A DNA stretch of 8,243 bases from Nitrososphaerales archaeon TH5894. Its GTDB lineage: Archaea; Thermoproteota; Nitrososphaeria; Nitrososphaerales; Nitrososphaeraceae. Shown one piece after another: positions 1 through 5,222 of the stretch; position 1 is the stretch's first letter, and each line of letters opens with the position of its first letter. The stretch is from positions 1 to 8,243 of the forward strand of contig JAATVK010000220.1 in NCBI GenBank assembly GCA_014523485.1, read 5' to 3'. A program made the position numbers and the translations under genes. The notes beneath the pieces were generated by a model, which was not told the origin of the DNA, did no database searches, and saw nothing but the letters and a program-made list of their open reading frames with translations.

Positions 1-93
1 AATAATGAATGTTATATAGAAATTTACTAACGTAAATATTCAAATAAATTCTCAGTATTATTTTATTAAGAATAATTAGCAATGGAAAATTAC

Positions 94-181
94 AATAAAC
101 ATTCACTAATTTAATTCAGTAATACTATGTTAGTAAGTGTACCTAAGCACTTCAATTATATTTTAACTGTTTAACAATGAT
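94..181 (+). promoter_or_regulatory. Promoter of collagen-like gene copy 1, repeated at 7660-7747
   Basis: This 88-nt stretch aligns without gaps to the stretch just before the second collagen-like gene; I count 11 mismatches by hand. A 31-nt block (144-174) is identical in both copies and contains the TATA-like AATTATATTTT at 154-164, centred about 23 nt upstream of the start codon. That fits an archaeal promoter giving a nearly leaderless mRNA. A short inverted pair ACTAA (105-109) / TTAGT (130-134), kept in both copies, lies upstream of the TATA box and could bind a regulator (inference). Bases 1-93 are AT-rich; I see only a small inverted repeat there, ATTTAC/GTAAAT at 22-37. Confidence 0.6.
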
Positions 182-1174
182 ATGAAAAAATCAGTTTATA
201 CTTTTGGACTTTTGGCAAGTTCATTGGTAATGTTATCAGTGATGCCAATCCTCAACAACAATATTTTAAATCCAGCAATGGCCCAGGGATACGACAACTA
301 TTATGGCGATGGTAGTTTTTATAGCAAATATCCAACTGACGATAAAAGATATGAGTGTAGAACAGGTCCATTTGAGGGATTTTTTGTAAGTTCAGTAGAA
401 TTCTGTAAACATGTTAAATTTGATAAAGAGGATAGAAAAGATATTAGAGATAACAAAACAGGAATACCAGGTCCACAAGGACCACAAGGAATTCAAGGTC
501 CAATTGGTCCTAATGGAACACAAGGTCCTCCAGGTATCGTTAACGCAGAGTCATGTCCACCAGATACAGACTTAGAGAATGTATATGTATTAAATGGAAC
601 TACAGCCGAATCTTGTGACCTAGAATCACCTGTGGCTGATTCAAATTTGATTGTGACCAAACTTGTCACCTGTCAACCGGCAGACGGTAGTGGTTTAGTT
701 CCTTCGATTCAACAAATAAGTGCAAGTTGTGACGATCTTTTAGCTCTAATAACATAAGATCAATTTAATATCACTGTGACAGACACTAATGTAAGTCAAT
801 CTAACTTTAATGGTTCAGAAATCGGAACACTTGTTACTTTGGATGCAGGTCCTTTTACAGTAACAGAGGAACCATTATGATTCAGTTGATGAAGAGGTAG
901 CGGGTTTAGAGGATATTCAAACCGAAATAACTGGTCCATCTCATTTTCAGGAGATTGTACTCAAACCGGTATTGGTTCATTTTCAGCAACAGGAGAAATA
1001 GCAGCAGGAGGACAAGAGACATGTAATATAGTAAACAATTTTAATATCACTAGAACGCTGCCTTTCACAGGAAGTTAATCTATAACAACTCAAGGAATAG
1101 CAGATTCACCTGAATTAACAGCATCAGAAAAGATAACAAAATTAAAACAACAATGGTTAGATCGACTTCCATAA
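182..1174 (+). pseudogene. Broken gene for secreted collagen-like (Gly-X-Y) protein, copy 1
   Basis: The open part (182-757, 191 aa) starts with an N-terminal signal-peptide-like stretch (residues about 1-35, ending PAMAQ). A Cys-containing domain follows, with PTDDKRYECRTGPFEGFF and SVEFCKHVK, then eight Gly-X-Y triplets (residues 94-118) and a further Cys-containing region. Downstream of the TAA at 755-757 the same frame continues with protein-like sequence (DQFNITVTDTNVSQ...). It then needs a +1 shift near 875, reading YDSVDEEVAGLEDIQTEI, and a compensating shift in a T run near 943-947. After that it returns to the original frame (GDCTQTGIGSFSATGE), meets a second in-frame TAA at 1076-1078 and ends at 1172-1174 after LKQQWLDRLP. 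The ancestral product was about 330 aa and probably exported, with a C-terminal Asn/Thr-rich region. The open part could still yield a truncated secreted protein. The paralogue at 7748 is intact as far as visible and has ten triplets. Decay is the simplest reading; sequencing errors could mimic it. Confidence 0.8.
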
Positions 1175-1199
1175 AAGAGTCATAACCGAATCAAATCCA

Positions 1200-1216
1200 T
1201 TTTTTTATTTTTTATT
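1200..1216 (+). terminator. T-rich probable terminator after collagen-like pseudogene
   Basis: Two T runs (1200-1206 and 1208-1213) lie about 25 nt after the last stop of the ancestral frame. Archaeal RNA polymerase stops at such T tracts without needing a hairpin. The assignment rests on position and composition only. Confidence 0.4.
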
Positions 1217-1270
1217 CTAATTAATAAAAGACACTTATTATAATTATTAATTTGATTATTAATTTCAGAA

Positions 1271-1303
1271 CACAGAATGAGAATTTAAGATATTAATAAA
1301 TAT
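1271..1303 (+). promoter_or_regulatory. Promoter-like block of hairpin unit 1
   Basis: The 14-nt block AGAATGAGAATTTA (1274-1287) is followed by the TATA-like ATAAATAT at 1296-1303. Both recur at the same relative positions in unit 2 (1459-1472 and 1481-1488). With a TATA-to-start distance of 26-27 nt, transcription would begin near 1326. The match in sequence and spacing is seen; promoter activity is inferred. Confidence 0.45.
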
Positions 1304-1325
1304 AATGGGTACTAACTGAATATAG

Positions 1326-1417
1326 TCCAAATCTTGAACCATTTGGCATACGCATTAAGTCATAATACGTCATAGTCTGAATCGTCAGCGGGATCTTCTA
1401 CCTGTTCAGGCTATGGC
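1326..1417 (+). ncRNA. Candidate small RNA, hairpin unit 1
   Basis: The predicted transcript of about 92 nt opens with a small hairpin, CCAAAT (1327-1332) pairing with ATTTGG (1341-1346) around an 8-nt loop. It ends with a long hairpin: GTCATAGTCTGAA (1369-1381) pairs with TTCAGGCTATGGC (1405-1417), 13 pairs including two T-G wobbles, with a 23-nt loop. The loop shares CTTCTAC with the loop of unit 2. Exactly 81 nt separate the upstream 14-nt block from this hairpin, as in unit 2. No plausible reading frame covers it. It could instead be a REP-like palindromic repeat with no RNA function. Confidence 0.4.
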
Positions 1418-1453
1418 AAATAAACAATTATTATTAAAAAATAACATATTCAA

Positions 1454-1488
1454 CACAGAGAATGAGAATTTATAAAACTTATAAATAT
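1454..1488 (+). promoter_or_regulatory. Promoter-like block of hairpin unit 2
   Basis: This is a second copy of the unit 1 block: AGAATGAGAATTTA at 1459-1472 and ATAAATAT at 1481-1488, at the same offset as in unit 1. The expected transcription start is near 1511. Confidence 0.45.
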
Positions 1489-1510
1489 TAATTTTTATTA
1501 GTATAATATA

Positions 1511-1609
1511 CTCTTCTCAAGTAGTCTTGTCTCAGACAAATAGCCAAATCGTCGTCATAGTCTGAATCATTGTCCTGGAGTAACTTCTACTACCAATTCA
1601 GGCTATGAC
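1511..1609 (+). ncRNA. Candidate small RNA, hairpin unit 2
   Basis: The predicted transcript of about 99 nt has a small hairpin, TTGTC/GACAA (1527-1539). It ends with a 14-bp stem, GTCATAGTCTGAAT (1554-1567) pairing with ATTCAGGCTATGAC (1596-1609), with one T-G wobble and a 28-nt loop holding CTTCTAC. The stem is almost identical to unit 1, while the sequence between promoter block and hairpin has drifted. The wobble pair is favourable only in plus-strand RNA (A-C on the other strand), which weakly supports plus-strand transcription. Confidence 0.42.
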
Positions 1610-1686
1610 AATTAATTTGTATTCAATTATTATATACTATATTTGACACGACGAATATACCAAACAAGTATAACACAATTCCACAG

Positions 1687-1733
1687 TGTCATAAACCCTC
1701 TATTGTTATGTTCATTCTTAGAGGGCTATGACA
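1687..1733 (+). repeat. Hairpin 3 of the CATA...TATG family
   Basis: TGTCATA (1687-1693) pairs with TATGACA (1727-1733), and CCCTCTA (1696-1702) pairs with TAGAGGG (1719-1725). A small AA/C internal loop separates the two stems, and the terminal loop is 16 nt. The outer stem and the right arm GGCTATGAC match hairpins 1 and 2, but the inner stem differs on both sides, so pairing is kept while sequence changes. A TATA-like stretch at about 1627-1637 lies upstream at roughly the distance seen in units 1 and 2. Confidence 0.5.
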
Positions 1734-1780
1734 ATTTAAATGGTATAATGATCGTTAACCTTGTTTACTGTTTTTTAAAT

Positions 1781-1800
1781 ATCTTGCATTCTGCAAGGAT
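1781..1800. other. Short perfect hairpin between hairpins 3 and 4
   Basis: CTTGCA (1783-1788) and TGCAAG (1792-1797) pair perfectly around a TTC loop, and flanking ATC/GAT can extend the stem past one bulge. It sits midway between two inverted members of the hairpin family. A T run at 1771-1776 lies on its left side. Function is unknown; it may be a terminator or part of the repeat cluster. Confidence 0.35.
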
Positions 1801-1839
1801 CATACCGAAACTAACAAGATAGGCATATTCCACACACGG

Positions 1840-1890
1840 GCCATAGCCCTCTGTTATTGCTTGCAGCGTAAGAATAGTAGGGGTTATGGC
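1840..1890 (-). repeat. Hairpin 4 of the family, inverted orientation
   Basis: GCCATA (1840-1845) pairs with TATGGC (1885-1890) and CCC (1847-1849) with GGG (1881-1883), with a G-T wobble between the two stems. Read on the minus strand, it starts GCCATAACCCC and ends AGAGGGCTATGGC, closely matching hairpin 3 (GTCATAAACCC ... AGAGGGCTATGAC). Hairpins 3 and 4 therefore form an inverted pair, an arrangement also seen for bacterial REP/BIME elements. A 65-codon minus-strand frame across it has no convincing protein character. Confidence 0.48.
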
Positions 1891-2005
1891 TATTATTATC
1901 TTAAAACAAGAATAAATAAATAAAAAATTAAAAGAGGTTTTTAAGCACACATTGTAATGCACAGTTCTGCACTAGATGGGCAGGGAGATTTACATTTAGT
2001 TTCTA

Positions 2006-2134
2006 TTACTTGTTGACTATATGTCTCGTCTCATAGTTGCCATCATCAACAAAGTTTTTTTCTTCTCCAAAAGTATTATCCATTTCAAAAAATACAGCGA
2101 CTAGAAGTGCATACACTATTATTGTAGTTATCAC
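2006..2134 (-). CDS. Possible 42-aa single-pass membrane peptide
   Basis: With a GTG start at 2134-2132 the frame encodes a hydrophobic segment (residues about 3-16, TTIIVYALLVAVFF) followed by an acidic and polar tail (EMDNTFGEEKNFVDDG...) ending HIVNK. Support comes from the membrane/polar layout and from a TATA-like box on the minus strand (plus positions 2165-2172) that puts transcription about 8 nt upstream of the GTG. The frame stays open a little further upstream to a TAA without an ATG, so it could also be the tail of a decayed membrane-protein gene. I do not recognise a family. Confidence 0.4.
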   Translation of the reverse strand: MITTIIVYALLVAVFFEMDNTFGEEKNFVDDGNYETRHIVNK

Positions 2135-2458
2135 AAAGGATTGATTTGCAATAACAAATTTTTTGATTTATACTTTCCTTCAATGCATATACAACATATT
2201 TAAATAAAAATATTTTAATACAAATATAGACAATTATTTCGGTAATTATTTTCTCTACCTGCAAAAAATAAATACCTAAATTTTTATGGATTTTAATCAT
2301 TAATCTATTATTTTAGATATCCTATATATTTAGAGAATCTCCTTTTATCTTTGTTAAATAAATCATCTTCAACATTTGCTTATAACTATATGCAATAACT
2401 ATATGCAATGTTCAAACCCCTTTCATCCAATATTCAATATGTAGTATATTATTAGAAC
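2135..2458. other. AT-rich stretch without a convincing gene
   Basis: Apart from the TATA-like box TATAAATC (minus strand, 2165-2172) and a 13-bp tandem duplication at 2382-2407, I see nothing supportable. A minus-strand frame of 71 codons (2085-2300) is low-complexity Ile/Lys/Tyr-rich AT-driven sequence overlapping the better 42-aa frame, and is left out. Confidence 0.4.
2382..2407. repeat. Perfect 13-bp tandem duplication
   Basis: ATAACTATATGCA occurs twice head to tail (2382-2394, 2395-2407). It lies 3' of the membrane-protein operon. It may be replication slippage; I see no function. Confidence 0.7.
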
Positions 2459-2674
2459 TCATTTCAATTTCTCCTTTGCTTCTTTTTCTTTGTTCTTCAT
2501 ATCCAGACGTACAATCACAATCATTAAAATCATTAATATCATAGCCCAAAGAGGATTAAACAAGTTATTTATAACCAGAATCCATATGACAATAGTAAAA
2601 ATAACAATGAATAATAGGAGGAAAACTGATTTATCCTTTCTATTTCGATTTTTGTATTTATCAAAGATTTTCAT
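2459..2674 (-). CDS. Small two-helix membrane protein, 71 aa
   Basis: The product has a basic N-terminus (residues 1-16, rich in Lys/Arg), two hydrophobic helices (about 17-37 and 41-56) and a strongly charged C-terminal tail (KNKEKEAKEKLK). This is the layout of a small helical-hairpin membrane protein with both ends in the cytoplasm. It starts 18 nt after the stop of the coiled-coil membrane protein gene upstream, so the two are probably cotranscribed and may act together. An opposite-strand frame at 2490-2762 is its shadow. No family recognised. Confidence 0.6.
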   Translation of the reverse strand: MKIFDKYKNRNRKDKSVFLLLFIVIFTIVIWILVINNLFNPLWAMILMILMIVIVRLDMKNKEKEAKEKLK

Positions 2675-2692
2675 TTTAATTGTTATAAATTC

Positions 2693-3037
2693 TTACTTAT
2701 TTTCTAACAAAGAATTTATTTTCTTATCTATGGTCAATAAATTGTTTAACATTTCCTCGTGATTTTGCTCAACAATTTGTATCTTTTCTAAAACAAGTTC
2801 ATGCTTTTCTAAAACATGTTCATGTTTTTCTTCTAAGTTTACTATATGATCTAGTATTTCCTGTTCTTTACCTGCAGTTTTCTCTTGTCTATTGTATATC
2901 CACCAACTAATTATACCTCCTAATAAAAACCCAGCAACAATCCCAATATATGTAGAAGCAATATTGGATAAGTCACCAGCCTTTTGACAATTAGCCACGT
3001 CGACACAATGCCAAATTAAGAACAACTCCATTAACAT
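2693..3037 (-). CDS. Membrane-anchored coiled-coil protein, about 114 aa
   Basis: A short N-terminal segment with two cysteines (HCVDVANC) precedes one transmembrane helix (about residues 30-48, IGIVAGFLLGGIISWWIY). A long charged region with heptad character follows, including the near-repeat EKHEHVLEKHELVLEK, and runs to the C-terminus. I chose the ATG at 3037. A TTG at 3046 would add three residues, and an ATG at 3031 would remove two. TATA-like sequence about 26-40 nt upstream (plus positions 3063-3083) fits a nearly leaderless mRNA. It is the first gene of a pair with the 71-aa membrane protein. A scaffold or membrane-tethering role is only a guess. Confidence 0.62.
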   Translation of the reverse strand: MLMELFLIWHCVDVANCQKAGDLSNIASTYIGIVAGFLLGGIISWWIYNRQEKTAGKEQEILDHIVNLEEKHEHVLEKHELVLEKIQIVEQNHEEMLNNLLTIDKKINSLLENK

Positions 3038-3136
3038 ATTATCCAAATTAGATACTTTTACTTTTTATTATTTTCTATAAAAAATCAAAATAAAGAAATA
3101 AGAAGTGAAGGTTAAATCGGTTTTAAACAATTATCT

Positions 3137-3251
3137 CTATTTTCGTACTGTCTTTCCACCATCATGTATACAATCTATACACCAAACTTCAGAAATTGGT
3201 ATTCCATCATTATTTCTCCTTACTTCTATCCAAACAATCAGGCTTATTCAT
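3137..3251 (-). pseudogene. Frameshifted mini-gene, probable small zinc-binding protein
   Basis: An ATG at 3251 opens MNKPDCLD, and another frame continues WIEVRRNNDGIPISEV and WCIDCIHDGGKTVRK to a stop at 3137-3139. The total length is one base over a multiple of three, so a single 1-nt shift around 3228-3235 would join them into a 37-residue protein. The CxxC near the end and the Cys near the start suggest a mini zinc protein like others in this window. It is either a recently broken gene or a sequencing error; the second frame has no ATG of its own. Confidence 0.4.
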
Positions 3252-3345
3252 ACGTTAGTAACAAATTAAAATAAGATAAAATATAATAAAATAATTATAA
3301 AAATTAATTAATAATAAACCCCTAATTTTTATAGAAATAATAAGT
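3252..3345. other. AT-rich upstream region of the DUF1348 gene
   Basis: This divergent gap is almost pure A/T. TTTTTATA at about 3326-3333 is the best TATA-like candidate for the plus-strand gene but lies only about 18 nt from its ATG. Others further upstream are equally plausible, so the promoter cannot be fixed. Confidence 0.3.
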
Positions 3346-3765
3346 ATGAAACCAATTGACATCAAGCCTCCATTCGATGAAGAAACAGCAAAAGCAAAAG
3401 TCAAAGCAGCCCAAGACGCATGGAATACACGTAATCCAGAATTAGTAGCGAAAGCATATACTATTGATTCTAGATGGAGAAATAGAATAGAATTCTTTGA
3501 AGGAAGAGACGCAATTATAGAATTTTTAAAAAGAAAATGGGCTAAGGAATTAGATTATCGTTTGATGAAAGAATTATGGTGTTACAACAACAATAGGATT
3601 TCTGTTCGTTTTGAATATGAATGGAGAGACGCAGACAATCCAGGTCAATGGATGCGAACCCATGGAAATGAACATTGGGAATTTGATGATAGTGGTTTAA
3701 TGAGAATTCGAGATATGAGTGCTAACGATTATCCAATTAAAGAATCAGAAAGAAGGTATAAATAA
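3346..3765 (+). CDS. DUF1348 family protein (NTF2/SnoaL-like fold)
   Basis: The 139-aa product matches, from memory, the DUF1348 family (PF07080) along its whole length. Signatures are [20 protein letters not shown] (residues 8-27), the near-invariant DSRWRNR (41-47), [12 protein letters not shown] (62-73), the [16 protein letters not shown] region (78-93), GNEHWEFD (107-114) and the MSANDYPI tail. Length equals the usual family size. Members adopt the NTF2-like cone fold and act in the cytoplasm; their chemistry is unknown. The family is common in bacteria and present in fungi, so transfer into this archaeon is plausible. It stands alone, flanked by minus-strand genes and followed by a T tract. 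ATG start, no alternative needed. Confidence 0.92.
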   Translation: MKPIDIKPPFDEETAKAKVKAAQDAWNTRNPELVAKAYTIDSRWRNRIEFFEGRDAIIEFLKRKWAKELDYRLMKELWCYNNNRISVRFEYEWRDADNPGQWMRTHGNEHWEFDDSGLMRIRDMSANDYPIKESERRYK

Positions 3766-3819
3766 ATACACAGATAATATAAACATATAAAAACGATATA
3801 AAATGTAATTCAGGTCTTC

Positions 3820-3826
3820 TTTTTTT
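3820..3826 (+). terminator. T-tract terminator of the DUF1348 gene
   Basis: A run of seven T's (with TTCT before it) lies about 55 nt after the stop codon, typical of archaeal termination. There is no supporting hairpin. Confidence 0.45.
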
Positions 3827-3885
3827 ATTGTATTTGGATAAAAAATGAAGGTTTAGAAACAGCAGAAGTAAAAGAGTTTGAATTT

Positions 3886-4020
3886 CTAACTACTATTAAT
3901 GATCTTATTGTGGTAGTAGTGATTATGTTTATTAAATTCTTTCAAGGTAGCAAATGCTGCTCCACATGAACAATTGTATCTCTTATTTTCATTGTTGTTA
4001 TTTTTTTGGTGGTGATACAT
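3886..4020 (-). CDS. C2H2-like zinc-finger miniprotein, 44 aa
   Basis: Translation from the ATG at 4020 gives a His/Asn-rich lead followed by YNCSCGAAFATLKEFNKH and NHYYH. This is the spacing of a C2H2 finger: Cys-X-Cys, 12 residues with the hydrophobic F and L in place, His, then a second His 3-5 residues on (several candidates). The Cys-X-Cys pair is tighter than the classical CxxC. Single-finger proteins of this size are frequent in ammonia-oxidising archaea (general knowledge) and are thought to bind nucleic acid or protein. It precedes no other gene on its strand, and the 41-aa zinc protein lies 136 nt upstream. A standard length cut-off would miss it. Confidence 0.6.
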   Translation of the reverse strand: MYHHQKNNNNENKRYNCSCGAAFATLKEFNKHNHYYHNKIINSS

Positions 4021-4156
4021 CCCTTTTTTAATTACCTATCTTGATATTCTAAATACAACAAATTATTTATTGATAATAGCACTTTGTCATTCAACTAACC
4101 AAAATAGGAAAAAAGTATAAAACTTTCTTCTGTCATTTTAGTGGAGCGGTATTTTA

Positions 4157-4282
4157 CTAATGTCTTCTCTGATAACTATCTTTACATTGACCAGTACAGA
4201 AATTAGGATTATCATACATAAAATTTCGATTAAATACTAAGTCGCCACAATTCAAACATTTTTTGATTTCTATTTCACTCAT
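4157..4282 (-). CDS. Zinc-ribbon miniprotein, 41 aa
   Basis: Translation from the ATG at 4282 gives MSEIEIKKCLNCGDL... and ends in NFCTGQCKDSYQRRH. Four cysteines form C9-x2-C12 and C29-x3-C33. The CxxCG ... FCxxxC pattern resembles DUF2116-type zinc ribbons of archaea, where the F-C-x-x-x-C knuckle precedes a short helix. A TATA-like element centred at 4307 on this strand is about 25 nt from the ATG, which fits a leaderless mRNA. Function is unknown; such ribbons usually accompany nucleic-acid or ribosome-associated proteins. Confidence 0.65.
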   Translation of the reverse strand: MSEIEIKKCLNCGDLVFNRNFMYDNPNFCTGQCKDSYQRRH

Positions 4283-4301
4283 ACTATTACATAATTTCCT
4301 G

Positions 4302-4312
4302 GGTATAATACC
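4302..4312 (-). promoter_or_regulatory. TATA-containing palindrome upstream of the zinc-ribbon gene
   Basis: GGTAT-A-ATACC is a perfect 5-bp inverted repeat covering the TATA-like box. The same half-sites GGTAT...ATACC recur in the divergent control region at 6282-6300. A bound regulator there would block TBP (inference). Confidence 0.35.
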
Positions 4313-4332
4313 ATCTTAAACATTTCTTTATA

Positions 4333-4476
4333 CTACCAATTAAATTCTAATATAAAATCGGTGAACTTTCGTTTAATATCATCCATCTGTCACAAAGGAA
4401 CTTAATAATATATCAATTGGTCAAGAACGCCAGTCTTTGGGTCTCTATCGCTTTGCAAACCATGGACCTTACTAAT
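4333..4476 (-). pseudogene. Decayed 3' fragment, paralogue of the gene at 5334-5825
   Basis: The minus-strand frame reads KVHGLQSDRDPKTGVLDQLI then YY-stop-VPL-stop-QMDDIKRKF and ends at 4333-4335. It aligns residue by residue with the C-terminal part (116-155) of the 163-aa protein: KVHGSQRDRDPKTGLIDLLV, YYEVPLGQREEAKHKF. The stops TAA (4402-4404) and TGA (4390-4392) replace GAA and GGA, each by one base change. Nothing of the N-terminal half can be found. It is a dead remnant, and it shows that the family was duplicated here and that the C-terminal region is its conserved part. Confidence 0.85.
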
Positions 4477-4516
4477 TGCCTATATGTATCAAAAAATGTT
4501 TGTTACATCCTAAAAC

Positions 4517-4527
4517 TTTAATACTAT
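4517..4527 (+). promoter_or_regulatory. TATA-like box of the secreted Gln-rich protein
   Basis: TTTAATACTAT is centred about 27 nt upstream of the ATG, so the mRNA would be essentially leaderless. No Shine-Dalgarno sequence is present. Confidence 0.45.
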
Positions 4528-4548
4528 ACTAAAAGAATTCTCATAATC

Positions 4549-4998
4549 ATGAAAAATTTTTTAAATATATTTGTGAGCATAACTTTATCTTTGATTCTAT
4601 TAATTAGTGCTGGTAATATAGCATTTCAACAAGAACAACAACAACAACAAGCCAACGCACAAAATACTGAAGAAAGCCCAACTTCTACTAGTACAGAGGA
4701 AAATAAAAACTATATTTTGATATTTGGACAAAGAACAATAGGAAATGTAGATAATTCTACTAAAATCGTATCTTCTATCGTAGGTCATAATTCAGTTAAA
4801 ATTCAAGAAGAATTTTTAGAAGAAATCAGTTTAGCACCATCTCAACAATTAAAAGAGCAAATTGAAAAGATAGTTAATGATGGTATAAATGGAGCCCAAT
4901 GTGATGCTTCTTTAACAACTCAACAAGGTGAAACTGTTAAAGTAAATTGTATTTTATCAGGAAATAATATAATCTGGTATATTTATCCAACCAAATAA
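4549..4998 (+). CDS. Secreted Gln-rich protein of unknown function, 149 aa
   Basis: Residues 1-25 form a signal peptide or anchor (K near the start, then a 20-residue hydrophobic core). A Gln run (27-34) follows, then ANAQ, the usual cleavage context. A Ser/Thr/Glu linker (40-52) leads to a compact domain (54-149) with a predicted strand NYILIFGQ, a long helix (LEEISLAPSQQLKEQIEKIV) and a C-terminal strand pair. C118 and C134 could form a disulfide outside the cell. It stands alone with its own promoter-like box and terminator. I do not recognise the domain. The Gln run is encoded by CAA-rich repeats prone to length variation. The minus-strand frame across it is a shadow. Confidence 0.75.
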   Translation: MKNFLNIFVSITLSLILLISAGNIAFQQEQQQQQANAQNTEESPTSTSTEENKNYILIFGQRTIGNVDNSTKIVSSIVGHNSVKIQEEFLEEISLAPSQQLKEQIEKIVNDGINGAQCDASLTTQQGETVKVNCILSGNNIIWYIYPTK

Positions 4999-5008
4999 AT
5001 CAAAATTC

Positions 5009-5014
5009 TTTTTT
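5009..5014 (+). terminator. T-tract terminator after the secreted protein gene
   Basis: Six T's lie 10 nt after the stop, in an otherwise A/T-rich context. Confidence 0.35.
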
Positions 5015-5050
5015 CCTAATAAATAAAATTTATTATTATCTATTAAATCG

Positions 5051-5060
5051 TTATATAATA
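5051..5060 (+). promoter_or_regulatory. Strong TATA-like box before the structured element
   Basis: TTATATAATA, preceded by AAATCG in the BRE position, is centred 26 nt before 5081, the first bases of a foldable segment. No reading frame of useful size starts here, so it may drive a non-coding RNA. Confidence 0.5.
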
Positions 5061-5079
5061 AGTAACATAAGTGCAAGTA

Positions 5080-5137
5080 GGAAAAGGAGAGTTGTGATAA
5101 CTCGTTAGGAATGGTGTGTCACCACTCCTTCCTTTCC
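5080..5137 (+). ncRNA. Candidate structured RNA with three-way junction
   Basis: The closing stem has GGAAA (5080-5084) with TTTCC (5133-5137), then AGGAG (5085-5089) with CTCCT (5125-5129), leaving a 3-nt bulge TCC. Inside are two hairpins: AGTT/AACT (5090-5093, 5099-5102), extendable by G5089-C5103, with loop GTGAT, and TGGTG/CACCA (5112-5116, 5120-5124) with loop TGT. An 8-nt linker (GTTAGGAA) joins them. An outer pairing TAAGTG (5068-5073) with CACTTA (5154-5159) could enclose everything if the transcript is longer. The segment is richer in G/C than its surroundings, as structured RNAs are in AT-rich archaea. It does not match tRNA, 5S, SRP, RNase P or C/D-box patterns I know. Confidence 0.45.
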
Positions 5138-5222
5138 GTGTGTGTATATTTGTCACTTACAATCTAGAAAATTTATTCATTTATTTATTTAATTAAAATT
5201 TATTCTCTTCCGTGATCGTATG

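Noticed and set aside
1369..1890. CRISPR array
   Set aside because: The repeats are hairpins of differing sequence, spacing and orientation without uniform direct repeats or spacers, and no cas genes are present.
1765..1962. 65-codon minus-strand frame
   Set aside because: It runs through hairpin 4 and AT-rich low-complexity sequence, has no domain character, and its downstream end is the perfect hairpin at 1783-1797.
2085..2300. 71-codon minus-strand frame
   Set aside because: Ile/Lys/Tyr/Cys composition typical of AT-driven chance frames; it overlaps the better-supported 42-aa membrane peptide frame.
2490..2762. 90-codon plus-strand frame
   Set aside because: Shadow of the two minus-strand membrane-protein genes; no promoter or domain.
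3841..3885. Possible plus-strand coding remnant (GLETAEVKEFEFL)
   Set aside because: The stretch looks protein-like but has no start codon, is very short and runs into the antisense of the zinc-finger miniprotein; not enough to call.
4600..4788. 62-codon minus-strand frame
   Set aside because: Shadow opposite the secreted Gln-rich protein; its Leu run is the complement of the CAA tract.
5080..5137. tRNA or known ribozyme in the three-way junction
   Set aside because: No T-loop GTTC motif, anticodon arm or CCA end, and no hammerhead or twister core motifs; therefore listed only as an unclassified candidate.
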